DNA of 64,000 bases. Origin: an uncultured Draconibacterium sp. (GTDB lineage: Bacteria; Bacteroidota; Bacteroidia; Bacteroidales; Prolixibacteraceae). Below are positions 47,864 to 55,906 of this stretch, one piece after another. Within the stretch, counting starts at the first letter, position 1. Every line of letters starts with the position of its first letter. Below the pieces are notes generated by a model, which saw only the letters and a list, made by a program, of their open reading frames with translations, did not search any database and was not told the origin of the DNA. The stretch spans positions 3,774,001 to 3,838,000 of the forward strand of contig NZ_OY781981.1 in the NCBI RefSeq assembly GCF_963677565.1. The letters run 5' to 3'. The position numbers were made by a program, and so were the translations under genes.

Positions 47864-47923
47864 TTCAGGTAATAAAAAGGAAAAGGATCAGTCGTTTTGT
47901 TAACGATTTATTTTTAATAAGTG

Positions 47924-47931
47924 CAAAGATA
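47924..47931 (-). promoter_or_regulatory. -7 promoter element ahead of tamB
   Basis: Minus-strand TATCTTTG is an exact TAnnTTTG match, 61 bp before ATG 47863. No TTTG is seen at the right spacing. Its place supports 47863 as the intended tamB start. Confidence 0.45.
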
Positions 47932-47985
47932 TAAACCCAATGGCGTTTATCTTGTTCTTATAACGTTAAAAAAGGTAATATTTAG

Positions 47986-49014
47986 ATGACCGAGAAAGGA
48001 ATTATTATATTAGGTATTGAATCATCTTGCGATGATACATCTGCAGCGATTATTCGTGATGGCGTTATCCTGTCGAATGTGGTTGCCAGCCAGAAAGTTC
48101 ATGAAGAATATGGTGGTGTTGTTCCCGAACTGGCTTCGCGTGCTCATCAACAAAATATTATTCCGGTGGTTGACCTGGCCATGAAGCGCGCTGGTATTCA
48201 GCGAAACGAAATTTCAGCAGTAGCTTTTACACGCGGACCGGGTTTGCTTGGATCGCTGCTCGTGGGAACTTCATTTGCCAAAGGATTTTCGCTCGCATCT
48301 AATATCCCTTTAATAGATGTAAACCATTTGCAGGGGCATGTACTGGCACTTTTTATAAAAGAGAGTGGAGTGGAGTTCAATCCTCCAAAATTTCCGTTTT
48401 TATGTTTGTTGGTATCCGGAGGTAATTCGCAAATTATATTAGTTCGCGATTACCTGGATATGGAAGTAATTGGGCAAACCATTGATGATGCTGCTGGAGA
48501 AGCCTTCGATAAATGTGCAAAAGTTATGGGATTGCCTTATCCGGGCGGACCGCATGTCGATCGGTTGGCAAAAGAGGGAGATCCGCTTCGTTTTGAATTT
48601 TCACGCCCGAAAATTCCCGGGCTCGACTACAGTTTTAGCGGATTAAAAACCAATTTCCTGTATTTTTTGCGCGATAATTTAAAAATCAACGAGAATTTTA
48701 TTGAAGAAAACCTGGCAGATCTTTGTGCCTCGTTACAGCACACTATAATTGAAATTTTGCTGAGTAAACTAAAACGTGCCGCCCGTGAAACCGGAATAAA
48801 AGAAGTTACCGTTGCCGGTGGTGTATCTGCTAATTCGGGGCTTCGTAATGCATTAGCAGAAAATGCACAAAAATTTGGTTGGAATATGATTATTCCGAAA
48901 TTTGAATATACGATGGATAATGCTGCAATGATTGCCATTACCGGTTATTATAAATATTTGAACAAGGAGTTTATTGGGCAAAATGCCGTTCCGTTTGCAC
49001 GGACACAGTTATAA
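47986..49014 (+). CDS. tsaD: tRNA N6-threonylcarbamoyladenosine transferase subunit
   Basis: 342-aa ASKHA-fold protein that transfers threonylcarbamoyl to A37 of ANN-decoding tRNAs with TsaB and TsaE. Signature parts: ILGIESSCDDTSAA at the N-terminus, the metal site HLQGH, the nucleotide-binding LLVSGGNSQI and AGGVSANSGLR, and the late DNAAMIA. Length is normal. It is divergent from tamB, an order often seen in Bacteroidota, and sfsA follows 26 nt later. Confidence 0.97.
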   Translation: MTEKGIIILGIESSCDDTSAAIIRDGVILSNVVASQKVHEEYGGVVPELASRAHQQNIIPVVDLAMKRAGIQRNEISAVAFTRGPGLLGSLLVGTSFAKGFSLASNIPLIDVNHLQGHVLALFIKESGVEFNPPKFPFLCLLVSGGNSQIILVRDYLDMEVIGQTIDDAAGEAFDKCAKVMGLPYPGGPHVDRLAKEGDPLRFEFSRPKIPGLDYSFSGLKTNFLYFLRDNLKINENFIEENLADLCASLQHTIIEILLSKLKRAARETGIKEVTVAGGVSANSGLRNALAENAQKFGWNMIIPKFEYTMDNAAMIAITGYYKYLNKEFIGQNAVPFARTQL

Positions 49015-49040
49015 AGGTATTCCTTTAAAAAAAACACATT

Positions 49041-49733
49041 TTGAAATTTGAAAAAGAATTGGTGCACGGAAAGCTGATTAAACGTTATAAACGTTTTTTG
49101 ACCGATGTTGAATTGGATACAGGAGAAATTGTTGTGGCACATTGCACCAACTCCGGATCGATGAAAAGTTGCCTTGAAAATGGGGCAGAGGTATATCTTA
49201 CTCCGGTTGACGATCCGAAACGAAAAACAAAGTTTACCTGGGAGATGATTAAGATAAACAACGACTGGGTGGGCATAAATACCGGAAATCCGAATAAACT
49301 GGCGTACGAAGCAATTTTAAATCAACAGATTTCCGGGTTAAACGGATATACAACTGTGAAACGGGAAGTAAAATTCGGAGATTCGCGTTTTGATGTTTAT
49401 GCCGAAAACGAAAATGAAAAATGTTTTGTGGAGGTAAAAAACGTTTCGATGAAAGAGAATGAATATGCTTTGTTTCCTGATGCCGTAACAACTCGTGGTC
49501 AAAAACATTTAAAAACCTTGATCGATGTAAAAAAGCAGGGAATGCGGGCAGTTATGCTTTATATTATTCAACGAAGTGATGTACGAATTTTCGCCCCTGC
49601 AAAAGAAATTGATCCGAATTATGCTTCCTTGCTAAAAAAGGCAGCTGGCGCTGGAGTTGAGATCTTTCCCATGCAGGCATCAGTTACTCCGGAACAGATT
49701 ACTTTAGTGCGTAAATTACCTTTTCAGTTATAA
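49041..49733 (+). CDS. sfsA: SfsA family DNA/RNA nuclease-like protein
   Basis: 230-aa protein starting at TTG 49041 (M-K-F-E-K-E-L). No ATG fits the conserved N-terminus. It has an OB-like N-terminal part (HCTNSGSMKSCLENGAEVYLT) and a PD-(D/E)xK-like C-terminal part (DSRFDVYAENENEKCFVEVKNVSM, FPDAVTTRGQKHL). SfsA was first described as a sugar-fermentation stimulation protein and is now seen as a nuclease. It is cotranscribed with tsaD. Confidence 0.93.
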   Translation: MKFEKELVHGKLIKRYKRFLTDVELDTGEIVVAHCTNSGSMKSCLENGAEVYLTPVDDPKRKTKFTWEMIKINNDWVGINTGNPNKLAYEAILNQQISGLNGYTTVKREVKFGDSRFDVYAENENEKCFVEVKNVSMKENEYALFPDAVTTRGQKHLKTLIDVKKQGMRAVMLYIIQRSDVRIFAPAKEIDPNYASLLKKAAGAGVEIFPMQASVTPEQITLVRKLPFQL

Positions 49734-49764
49734 AAAAGCCGGAATAAATTTGATTATTCCGGCT
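49731..49764 (-). terminator. Terminator between sfsA and the DUF4251 gene
   Basis: Perfect 11-bp stem AGCCGGAATAA / TTATTCCGGCT (49737-49747, 49754-49764) with a 6-base loop. The T6 run is on the minus strand, so it mainly ends the DUF4251 gene. On the plus strand the tail (ACTTCTCT) is weak. Confidence 0.8.
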
Positions 49765-49782
49765 ACTTCTCTGTTTATAATT

Positions 49783-50304
49783 CTACTTTTTTTCTTTTTC
49801 TTCAATCGGAACTAAATCTCCATGATATGAAATATGTTGGCGATTTGTGCTGTTAACACTTAACGATGTTGAGCCGGTTGAACTCACGTTAAATGTATAG
49901 TCCACTCTGTCGTTTTTATTTTTGGCAGAGAATTTAATAATATATCCGCCTTTTTTACCATCCTCAACGCTCAAGTTCTCTACAGGAGATTTAAACGTCA
50001 TTGGAGAATCGCTTGAACCATATTCTGCAGCATATGCTCTTCCAAAATAGGGAAGGTATGAATCTACTTCATTATCTTTCAATACTACGCTGTAAGCGGT
50101 TGTAAGATTACGACTTTTTCCACTTGATGGAAGCATTCGTGTTGCATCAAATTGCCAGGCGTTGGCTTCAATAATTTGCTTTGTTTGTTCGGTTAACTTT
50201 GCTTCTCGCTGCGCTTTTCTTTCTTTTCTACTTAATTTCTCATCTTGCGCATTTGTAACTACAATTGCCAAAATGAGGAAACTTAACAATAATATTCTCT
50301 TCAT
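49783..50304 (-). CDS. DUF4251 exported protein
   Basis: 173-aa protein with signal peptide MKRILLLSFLILAIVVTNAQ. A basic helix (LSRKERKAQREAKLTEQTKQIIEANAW) precedes a beta domain with LPYFGRAYAAEYGSSDSPMTF and DRVDYTFNVSSTGSTSLSVNS, the DUF4251 signature in Bacteroidota. The function is unknown. It is a single-gene unit. Confidence 0.88.
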   Translation of the reverse strand: MKRILLLSFLILAIVVTNAQDEKLSRKERKAQREAKLTEQTKQIIEANAWQFDATRMLPSSGKSRNLTTAYSVVLKDNEVDSYLPYFGRAYAAEYGSSDSPMTFKSPVENLSVEDGKKGGYIIKFSAKNKNDRVDYTFNVSSTGSTSLSVNSTNRQHISYHGDLVPIEEKEKK

Positions 50305-50659
50305 GACATTATATTTTTGTTTTTCAAATTACAAAAATTATTCAAAGGATCAGTAATTTACTTCAAGAAAAAAGGGATATTATTCATATCCCTTTTAGTG
50401 CAGTTTAACTAAATAAAATCACTTTTAATGATTTCTAAAAAGTATTTTCAGGCAAATTCGCCTTTATTTGAAATAAATTGCAGTTTTTATGGTCCGGTAA
50501 GTGTGTTTTCTTTTTTTTGTATTTAAATTAACTATTGCCTTCAAAAACAAAAGTTTCTTTCTTTGCATTCGTTTTTGCACGTTTCCTACAAAAATATAAC
50601 TTTTGTAAATATTTAAAAAGAATAATCTCGAATAATAAAAAAATAATTATAAATGAACC
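50305..50659. other. 355-bp divergent intergenic region with an orphan hairpin
   Basis: AT-rich gap between the DUF4251 gene (-) and the B3/B4 gene (+). It holds a perfect 11-bp hairpin AAAAGGGATAT / ATATCCCTTTT (50370-50380, 50386-50396) with a T6 run on the minus strand, but no gene ends here. A minus-strand TATTTTTG (50596-50589) could be a -7 element, so a small RNA between about 50583 and 50365 is possible. Nothing else is recognised. Confidence 0.35.
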
Positions 50660-51328
50660 ATGCGAAGGATATCGATTAACAAAGAATTAGCTGATAAAGT
50701 GCCGGAAATTGTTTTATCGTGTATCAAGTGCGACATAGAATATCAGGATCAGAATGGTGATCTGTGGGAAAAGATTGAAAGCAAGATAGCAGAACTTAAT
50801 GAAAATCTGCGTGTGGAAGAAATAAGTAAAATACCTGCCATAGCAGCTTCGCGAAGAGCTTACAAAAAATGTGGAAAAGATCCTGCTCGCTACCGGCTGT
50901 CGGCAGAGGCACTACTTCGAAGGGTGTTAAAACGTGGCGAAATTTACCAGGTAAACAATGTGGTTGACCAGCTGAATTTGGTTTCTATTTCAAGCGGATT
51001 TTCAATTGGCGGATACGATGCAGATTCTATAGAGGGAGATGTTACCTTTGGAATCGGTGAAAAAGATGAACCATATGAAGGAATTGGACGTGGTGAACTA
51101 AATATTGAATTTATGCCGGTTTTTAGAGACGCAAAAGGAGCTTTTGGTACACCCACCAGCGATTCGGTACGTACTTGTGTTACCAATAAAACAAAACGAT
51201 TTTTGATGATAATTATAGCTTACGAAGCGACTGATGCACTAAAAACAGCAACCGGACAGGCACTGGATTTATTAAAAAAATATGCCGGGGCTAAGAACTT
51301 TGAATTAAAAACTATACAAGTAATATAA
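50660..51328 (+). CDS. B3/B4 tRNA-binding domain protein
   Basis: 222-aa cytosolic protein matching the B3/B4 domain of phenylalanyl-tRNA synthetase beta chain, as a stand-alone unit. Typical parts are SRRAYKKCGKDPARYRLSAEALLRRVLK and NNVVDQLNLVSISSGFSIGGYD, then GRGELNIE and GAFGTPTSDSVRT. Stand-alone B3/B4 proteins may edit mischarged tRNA or bind amino acids, but the role is not proven. Its stop overlaps the next ATG by one base, so the two genes are coupled. Confidence 0.9.
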   Translation: MRRISINKELADKVPEIVLSCIKCDIEYQDQNGDLWEKIESKIAELNENLRVEEISKIPAIAASRRAYKKCGKDPARYRLSAEALLRRVLKRGEIYQVNNVVDQLNLVSISSGFSIGGYDADSIEGDVTFGIGEKDEPYEGIGRGELNIEFMPVFRDAKGAFGTPTSDSVRTCVTNKTKRFLMIIIAYEATDALKTATGQALDLLKKYAGAKNFELKTIQVI

Positions 51329-51879
51329 TGAAGGGAATTTGTAAATTTTTGCTAAAACTCATGGGGTGGACAGTAGTTGGAGAACCCGCTCCGGTTAATA
51401 AATGTATTATTATTGGAGCGCCGCATACCAGCGCGTGGGATTTTGTTATCTCGTATTTGTTTTACACCTCCAAAGGAGCGGTTGCAAATATTCTGATAAA
51501 AAAGGAGTTTTTCTTTTGGCCGCTTGGCTATTTCGTACGTAAAATGGGTGGCCTTCCTATCGATCGTTCAAAAGGAGCCAATGTTATACGCCAAACTATC
51601 CAGCTAATAAACAAAAGAGATTACATCCATTTGGCTCTAACTCCGGAAGGAACGCGCAGTTTAAATAAACGATGGAAAGCGGGTTTTCATATTATTTCTA
51701 AAGAAACAGGTATTCCGGTTTATCTTGGTTATTTTGACTGGGGAAGAAAAGAGATTTCGGTGGGTGAACCTTTCGAACTTTCTGACGATGCAAAAGAGGA
51801 TATAAAACGGATGAAAGATTTTTACCGCGAGAAGGGAATCAAAGGAAAGTTTCCTGAGCTATTTACCACTGACTATTAG
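51328..51879 (+). CDS. 1-acyl-glycerol-3-phosphate acyltransferase-like protein
   Basis: 183-aa PlsC-type acyltransferase. The catalytic HX4D is in APHTSAWDF, and the acceptor-binding motif in LTPEGTRS. A further KKEFFFWPLGYFVRKMGGLPIDR block is typical. It is shorter than PlsC and lacks a clear N-terminal membrane helix pair, so it may act on a lipid other than lysophosphatidate. It overlaps the B3/B4 gene by one base and is followed by a strong bidirectional terminator. Confidence 0.9.
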   Translation: MKGICKFLLKLMGWTVVGEPAPVNKCIIIGAPHTSAWDFVISYLFYTSKGAVANILIKKEFFFWPLGYFVRKMGGLPIDRSKGANVIRQTIQLINKRDYIHLALTPEGTRSLNKRWKAGFHIISKETGIPVYLGYFDWGRKEISVGEPFELSDDAKEDIKRMKDFYREKGIKGKFPELFTTDY

Positions 51880-51895
51880 ATTTTGGTAAAGCCTT

Positions 51896-51936
51896 AAAAA
51901 AAGTGGTTTTTCAGTAATTAATGAAAAACCACTTTT
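51896..51936. terminator. Bidirectional terminator
   Basis: Long stem AAAAAGTGGTTTTTCA / TGAAAAACCACTTTTT (51898-51913, 51922-51936) with an 8-base loop, A-rich on the left and T-rich on the right. It lies between the convergent acyltransferase (+) and DUF5686 (-) genes. Confidence 0.88.
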
Positions 51937-51950
51937 TGATTGTATAATCA

Positions 51951-54605
51951 TCAATCAAAAACAGAAATACTGAGTTTAAACTGAATACTTTCAAAATCAG
52001 AATTGTTAAAACCTGCAAACACTCCAACATTTCCGGCAAAAAACAAATTGTTTAAACTATAACCTACCTCCCAGTAATTATTAAACTCAGGCGTTGTTAG
52101 GTAGTTTATATGAATACTTTCACTCCAGGTTCGCTTATTAAAAATTGAAAAATATCTCAGCAGTAAGTATTCTGTTCTGAATTCGGCCATTACATTTAAA
52201 TAACTTTCGCTGGTACTTAGCACATAATCATCAATTAGCTGAAAACGATGCGTAAACGGCTTCATCATAATTGGAATTTCGGCCGTGCCAAAATGTTTGT
52301 ATTCCGAGAAGTGCAGTTGCTTGGCTGTAAAATAATGTCCGGCATTTAACTGCCAATCGATACCTGTGCTGGGTGATATATTCGCTTGTTGGTGCACTGA
52401 AAAACCGATACGGCTATAATCGGAAGTTGAGTTAAAAATATCGGGAATACCTTGTTTAAAAGACAAGTCGAATTCATAAAAATCATTCATAAACAAAAAC
52501 GGCGATTCTTCAAGCCAGGGTTTTCGCTGCGATTTTCGTACGTTTAATCCCACGGTGTAATTAAAACTTTGTTGTTCAGTAAGTGCAGGATTGTCTGCTG
52601 TAAAGTTTCCCGGAAGGTTCGGTTCAAAATTTTTGTGGTCCGACAGGGGAAAAGAAATATTGTTTTCGAGCGGATAAAAATGATTGTAACCGGCACCTGC
52701 ATAAATTCTGAAATTATTTTTTAAGCGCTGCGAAAAATTTAGCTGAATAAATTCACGTTCATAAAACCGAATGTAGTTTTCGCCAAAAAACCACGAGCTA
52801 ATTGCATTAACTGCAGGCGTAATTCCGAGATCGCCTTTAAAATCCTGACTTAGTTTTCCGGCAAAAATACCTATTTGATTTCCATCGCCCAGGAAATTGA
52901 TAAACCGGGTATTTACACTGCCAAAAATAGCTTTGCGGTTAAAAGCATAGCCAATTTGAGGGGTGAGGTAAATACGTTTTGTTGAATCAACCAAAAAACG
53001 CATCCTAAACTCTTGTCGGTATTTGTAACCATCAACAGCATTAAAATCGAAATTTACCGGCGACAGCAAACCATCGTAACTTACCCGAATAGCAGAGTCT
53101 TTGCAGATATCGTAGCTTCCGGCAAGAAGTTTTCCCCAAAAACCGTTGCCTATTTCTTTTCCTGAAACCGTATCTTTTACTCCGCCACTTTCCATTAATT
53201 TTAATGAATCAGCCATTCGGTAACTTTCAATTTCTGCTTGTGTTAGCGGGATGCTTCTAACCGTGTCCCATGCGATGTCGTTTCTCACCGAATCTTCGTC
53301 TTCCGAAATCTGATAACTTCCATATTCAGGCGCAACAATAGTCGAATCTTTATATTGTTCTTTTAATATTTTGCGGTTCAAACGGGCCACTTTTTTTACA
53401 TCTGCATTATTCAGTTCTTCTTTGGCGTTTAAGGTATTCAATTCGTTTACTAACTGCTGTTCCTTTTCTCCAGGTTCTCTTTCTGGCTTAATCTCTTGCT
53501 GGTCGGAAGCTGCAGGATTTACATACAACTCGTCAATATAATTATTGGCAATCGAATCATATTTTACTGATGCACCGTAATAAAACTGGCCTTTCAATCC
53601 CAGCATTCCAAAATCCCCATTTATATTGTGCGATACAGGAAGCCAGTTGCCATCTCCAAGATTTTCAAATTGTTGTTTGATGTGGTAATTAAAGAATTCA
53701 AAACTGGAACTAAAATCGAGGTTGTAAATACACCAAAATTTATCCACGATGTAAATAAACCCTTCCACAAGTTCGTCGCTTTTTCGCTTTGGTGTAACAC
53801 GAATTTTAAACACATCCGATTCGCCAACCGTAACAAATCCTTCGTAAACAAAGTTATAGTGCTTTAATGCTAATACTGACATTGGCGAAATGACTTCGTT
53901 CGGGCGTTCGTCGTAAAAACTGGCAGTCATAAGGCCCATAACCGGAGGCTCATCAAAACCGGTAAGCGAGCTTTTTTTGCTGATTACTTTCTGATTATAC
54001 TGATCGGGATAATCAAAGGTTATTCGGTTTTGCGATTCGATTACATAAGTTACGTTTTCCTTAAAGTAATCTTTGAATTTCCGTCCATCTTCAACTTCCT
54101 GCTTTTTTATGAGGTTGGGAATGTTGCTAAAAGCAAAATTGCTTTTTATATATAAATCGGCACTATAGTGTTTTATTTTGCCCCGGTAATAAGGTGCTTT
54201 TGCAATGGCCTTTCGCATAATAAAATAGGCAGGATCTTCATCTCCCGGGAAAACTTTTATCTCGGCAAGCTCGAAATTCTGAACCTCAAGAATTACCGGA
54301 ATAAATAAGCTGTCGGTTTGCAGATTTACCGTTTTTTCTTCCTGCTCGTAACCCATCGAACGAATAGTCAGGTGATATGTACCTGCTGAGAGGTTAAAAC
54401 TAAAATCTCCATTTTTATTCGATGTTGTTCCTTGTCGGGTTTCGGCAATGTAAATAGTGGCATAGGGAATAGGTTGGTTTTCCTGATCCAGAATTTTACC
54501 GGTAAGAATTTGTGCGTGTGCTAATGTGCCTGATGAAATCAAAATCAGCGTAATGCACAATTGCAAAACATTTTCTGCAAGTTGTTTAATTTTTTGGGTG
54601 TACAT
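51951..54605 (-). CDS. DUF5686 / carboxypeptidase-regulatory-like outer-membrane protein
   Basis: 884-aa exported protein. After the signal peptide (cut near AHAQ) comes a CarboxypepD_reg-like beta domain (ILTGKILDQENQPIPYATIYIAETRQGTTSNKNGDFSF). The large DUF5686 region follows, and its second half looks like a beta barrel (for example YINFLGDGNQIGIFAGKLSQDFKG, and the final IQFKLSISVFD). It has no TonB plug, so it is not a SusC-type receptor. Such proteins are common in Bacteroidota and poorly understood. A role in outer-membrane transport is an inference. Confidence 0.9.
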   Translation of the reverse strand: MYTQKIKQLAENVLQLCITLILISSGTLAHAQILTGKILDQENQPIPYATIYIAETRQGTTSNKNGDFSFNLSAGTYHLTIRSMGYEQEEKTVNLQTDSLFIPVILEVQNFELAEIKVFPGDEDPAYFIMRKAIAKAPYYRGKIKHYSADLYIKSNFAFSNIPNLIKKQEVEDGRKFKDYFKENVTYVIESQNRITFDYPDQYNQKVISKKSSLTGFDEPPVMGLMTASFYDERPNEVISPMSVLALKHYNFVYEGFVTVGESDVFKIRVTPKRKSDELVEGFIYIVDKFWCIYNLDFSSSFEFFNYHIKQQFENLGDGNWLPVSHNINGDFGMLGLKGQFYYGASVKYDSIANNYIDELYVNPAASDQQEIKPEREPGEKEQQLVNELNTLNAKEELNNADVKKVARLNRKILKEQYKDSTIVAPEYGSYQISEDEDSVRNDIAWDTVRSIPLTQAEIESYRMADSLKLMESGGVKDTVSGKEIGNGFWGKLLAGSYDICKDSAIRVSYDGLLSPVNFDFNAVDGYKYRQEFRMRFLVDSTKRIYLTPQIGYAFNRKAIFGSVNTRFINFLGDGNQIGIFAGKLSQDFKGDLGITPAVNAISSWFFGENYIRFYEREFIQLNFSQRLKNNFRIYAGAGYNHFYPLENNISFPLSDHKNFEPNLPGNFTADNPALTEQQSFNYTVGLNVRKSQRKPWLEESPFLFMNDFYEFDLSFKQGIPDIFNSTSDYSRIGFSVHQQANISPSTGIDWQLNAGHYFTAKQLHFSEYKHFGTAEIPIMMKPFTHRFQLIDDYVLSTSESYLNVMAEFRTEYLLLRYFSIFNKRTWSESIHINYLTTPEFNNYWEVGYSLNNLFFAGNVGVFAGFNNSDFESIQFKLSISVFD

Positions 54606-54684
54606 GGTTTATTTCTGTTTTCGATTGCAAGAAAAACAAAAAAACAATCCTTCTGAAATATTTATTGTTAAAAAGTCCTTATTG

Positions 54685-55239
54685 TTATAATCCCAGTTCG
54701 TCGCTAACGGTGCGCATTGCATTAACTGCCAAATCGGCAAACTCGGGTAGTGGAATACCAATTTTTTCGCATTCCAGAATGTTTTCACGTTTTACAGATG
54801 CTGCAAATGCTTTTTGTTTCATTCGTTTTGTTACCGATTTTGTTTTAACACTGGCCAGCTTTTTATCCGGATAAACCAATGTTGTAGCAGTAATTAAACC
54901 GGTAATCGTTTCGCCCGCGGCCAGTGCATGCTGAAATTCGGTTGTTCGTTCTTTTCCGGTAGCTACTTCGTTGTGCATAACAATAGCATCAAGCATTTCA
55001 TCGGTAATTTTCCCTTTTAACAGATGTTCGGCATAAGGTCCGTGTGTATTCGGATCGGCATTTGTAATTTCCACATCAATATCGTGCAATAAGCCTGCGA
55101 TTCCCCATTCTTCTTCATTTTTGTCAAGATACTTCGCCATTGCCCTGAGTACCGCTTCCGACGCCAGGCTGTGTTTTATCATATTTTCTGCCTGAATATT
55201 TTCTTCAAGCATCTTGAGTGCCTCATTTCGTGTAATCAT
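54685..55239 (-). CDS. HD-domain phosphohydrolase-like protein
   Basis: 184-aa cytosolic protein of the HDIG/HD superfamily. Metal ligands include His in MIKHSLAS, HD in GLLHDIDVE, and a further His in IVMHNEVAT. The family cleaves phosphomonoesters or phosphodiesters, often of nucleotides. No substrate is clear. The gene is single and divergent from the CYTH gene. Confidence 0.85.
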   Translation of the reverse strand: MITRNEALKMLEENIQAENMIKHSLASEAVLRAMAKYLDKNEEEWGIAGLLHDIDVEITNADPNTHGPYAEHLLKGKITDEMLDAIVMHNEVATGKERTTEFQHALAAGETITGLITATTLVYPDKKLASVKTKSVTKRMKQKAFAASVKRENILECEKIGIPLPEFADLAVNAMRTVSDELGL

Positions 55240-55255
55240 ATTCGTATTTTATTTG

Positions 55256-55285
55256 TTTGGCGCATTAAAAATAGTGATAAATTTG
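55256..55285 (+). promoter_or_regulatory. Promoter of the CYTH gene
   Basis: TTTG (55256-55259), an 18-bp spacer and TAAATTTG (55278-55285) match the phylum consensus, giving a leader of about 30 nt. Confidence 0.55.
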
Positions 55286-55322
55286 TCAGCGTATTTTTAT
55301 TAAAGCAACTAAACTTTTTATC

Positions 55323-55781
55323 ATGATTGAAATCGAGCGAAAATTTCTTGTTGATATAAATGCGTGGTGTCCCAAAGATACTGGAAATCCAATTGTTCAG
55401 GGTTACCTTTCAACCGAAAAAGAAAGAGTCGTTCGGGTGCGTATAAAAGGTAAAAAAGCATGGTTAACTATTAAGGGAAAATCAACAGGAATTTCGCGTA
55501 TTGAGATGGAATATGAAATTCCTGTGCACGAAGCAGAAGTTTTAATGGAATTGTGTCATGATTTTCCAATTCGAAAAAAGCGGTTTGTTGAAAAAATTAA
55601 CGGCATGACCTGGGAAATAGATGTATTTGAAGGAGAAAATTCAGGCCTCGTTATAGCAGAGGTTGAATTATCGGATGAAAATCAACAGGTAAATCTGCCA
55701 GATTGGGTTACAATAGAGGTTAGTACCGATCATCGTTATTTTAATTCATGGTTATCAGAACATCCTTTTGCCACGTGGTAA
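55323..55781 (+). CDS. CYTH domain protein (triphosphate tunnel enzyme)
   Basis: 152-aa cytosolic protein with the ExExK signature at the start (MIEIERKFLV). Alternating charged strands build the tunnel: RVVRVRIKGKKAWLTIKGK, SRIEMEYEIP, KKRFVEKI, WEIDVFEGENSGLVIAEVEL. Bacterial members hydrolyse inorganic triphosphate or similar compounds with Mg2+. The exact substrate is not known. Confidence 0.93.
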   Translation: MIEIERKFLVDINAWCPKDTGNPIVQGYLSTEKERVVRVRIKGKKAWLTIKGKSTGISRIEMEYEIPVHEAEVLMELCHDFPIRKKRFVEKINGMTWEIDVFEGENSGLVIAEVELSDENQQVNLPDWVTIEVSTDHRYFNSWLSEHPFATW

Positions 55782-55843
55782 ATCATCAAGTTTTTGAGGC
55801 TAAGTAAATTAAAAGACAAGAGTTAATTACTAACCAATTTAAA

Positions 55844-55876
55844 TTGCAGGAAAAGATAACAATGGTATTATTTTTG
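55844..55876 (+). promoter_or_regulatory. Promoter of the DUF3078 gene
   Basis: TTG (55844-55846), a 22-bp spacer and TATTTTTG (55869-55876) point to a start near 55883. This favours ATG 55907 over the TTG 55844 and ATG 55862 starts. Confidence 0.5.
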
Positions 55877-55906
55877 CGTTTTATCCGAAAGCTAAAAACA
55901 GTATAT

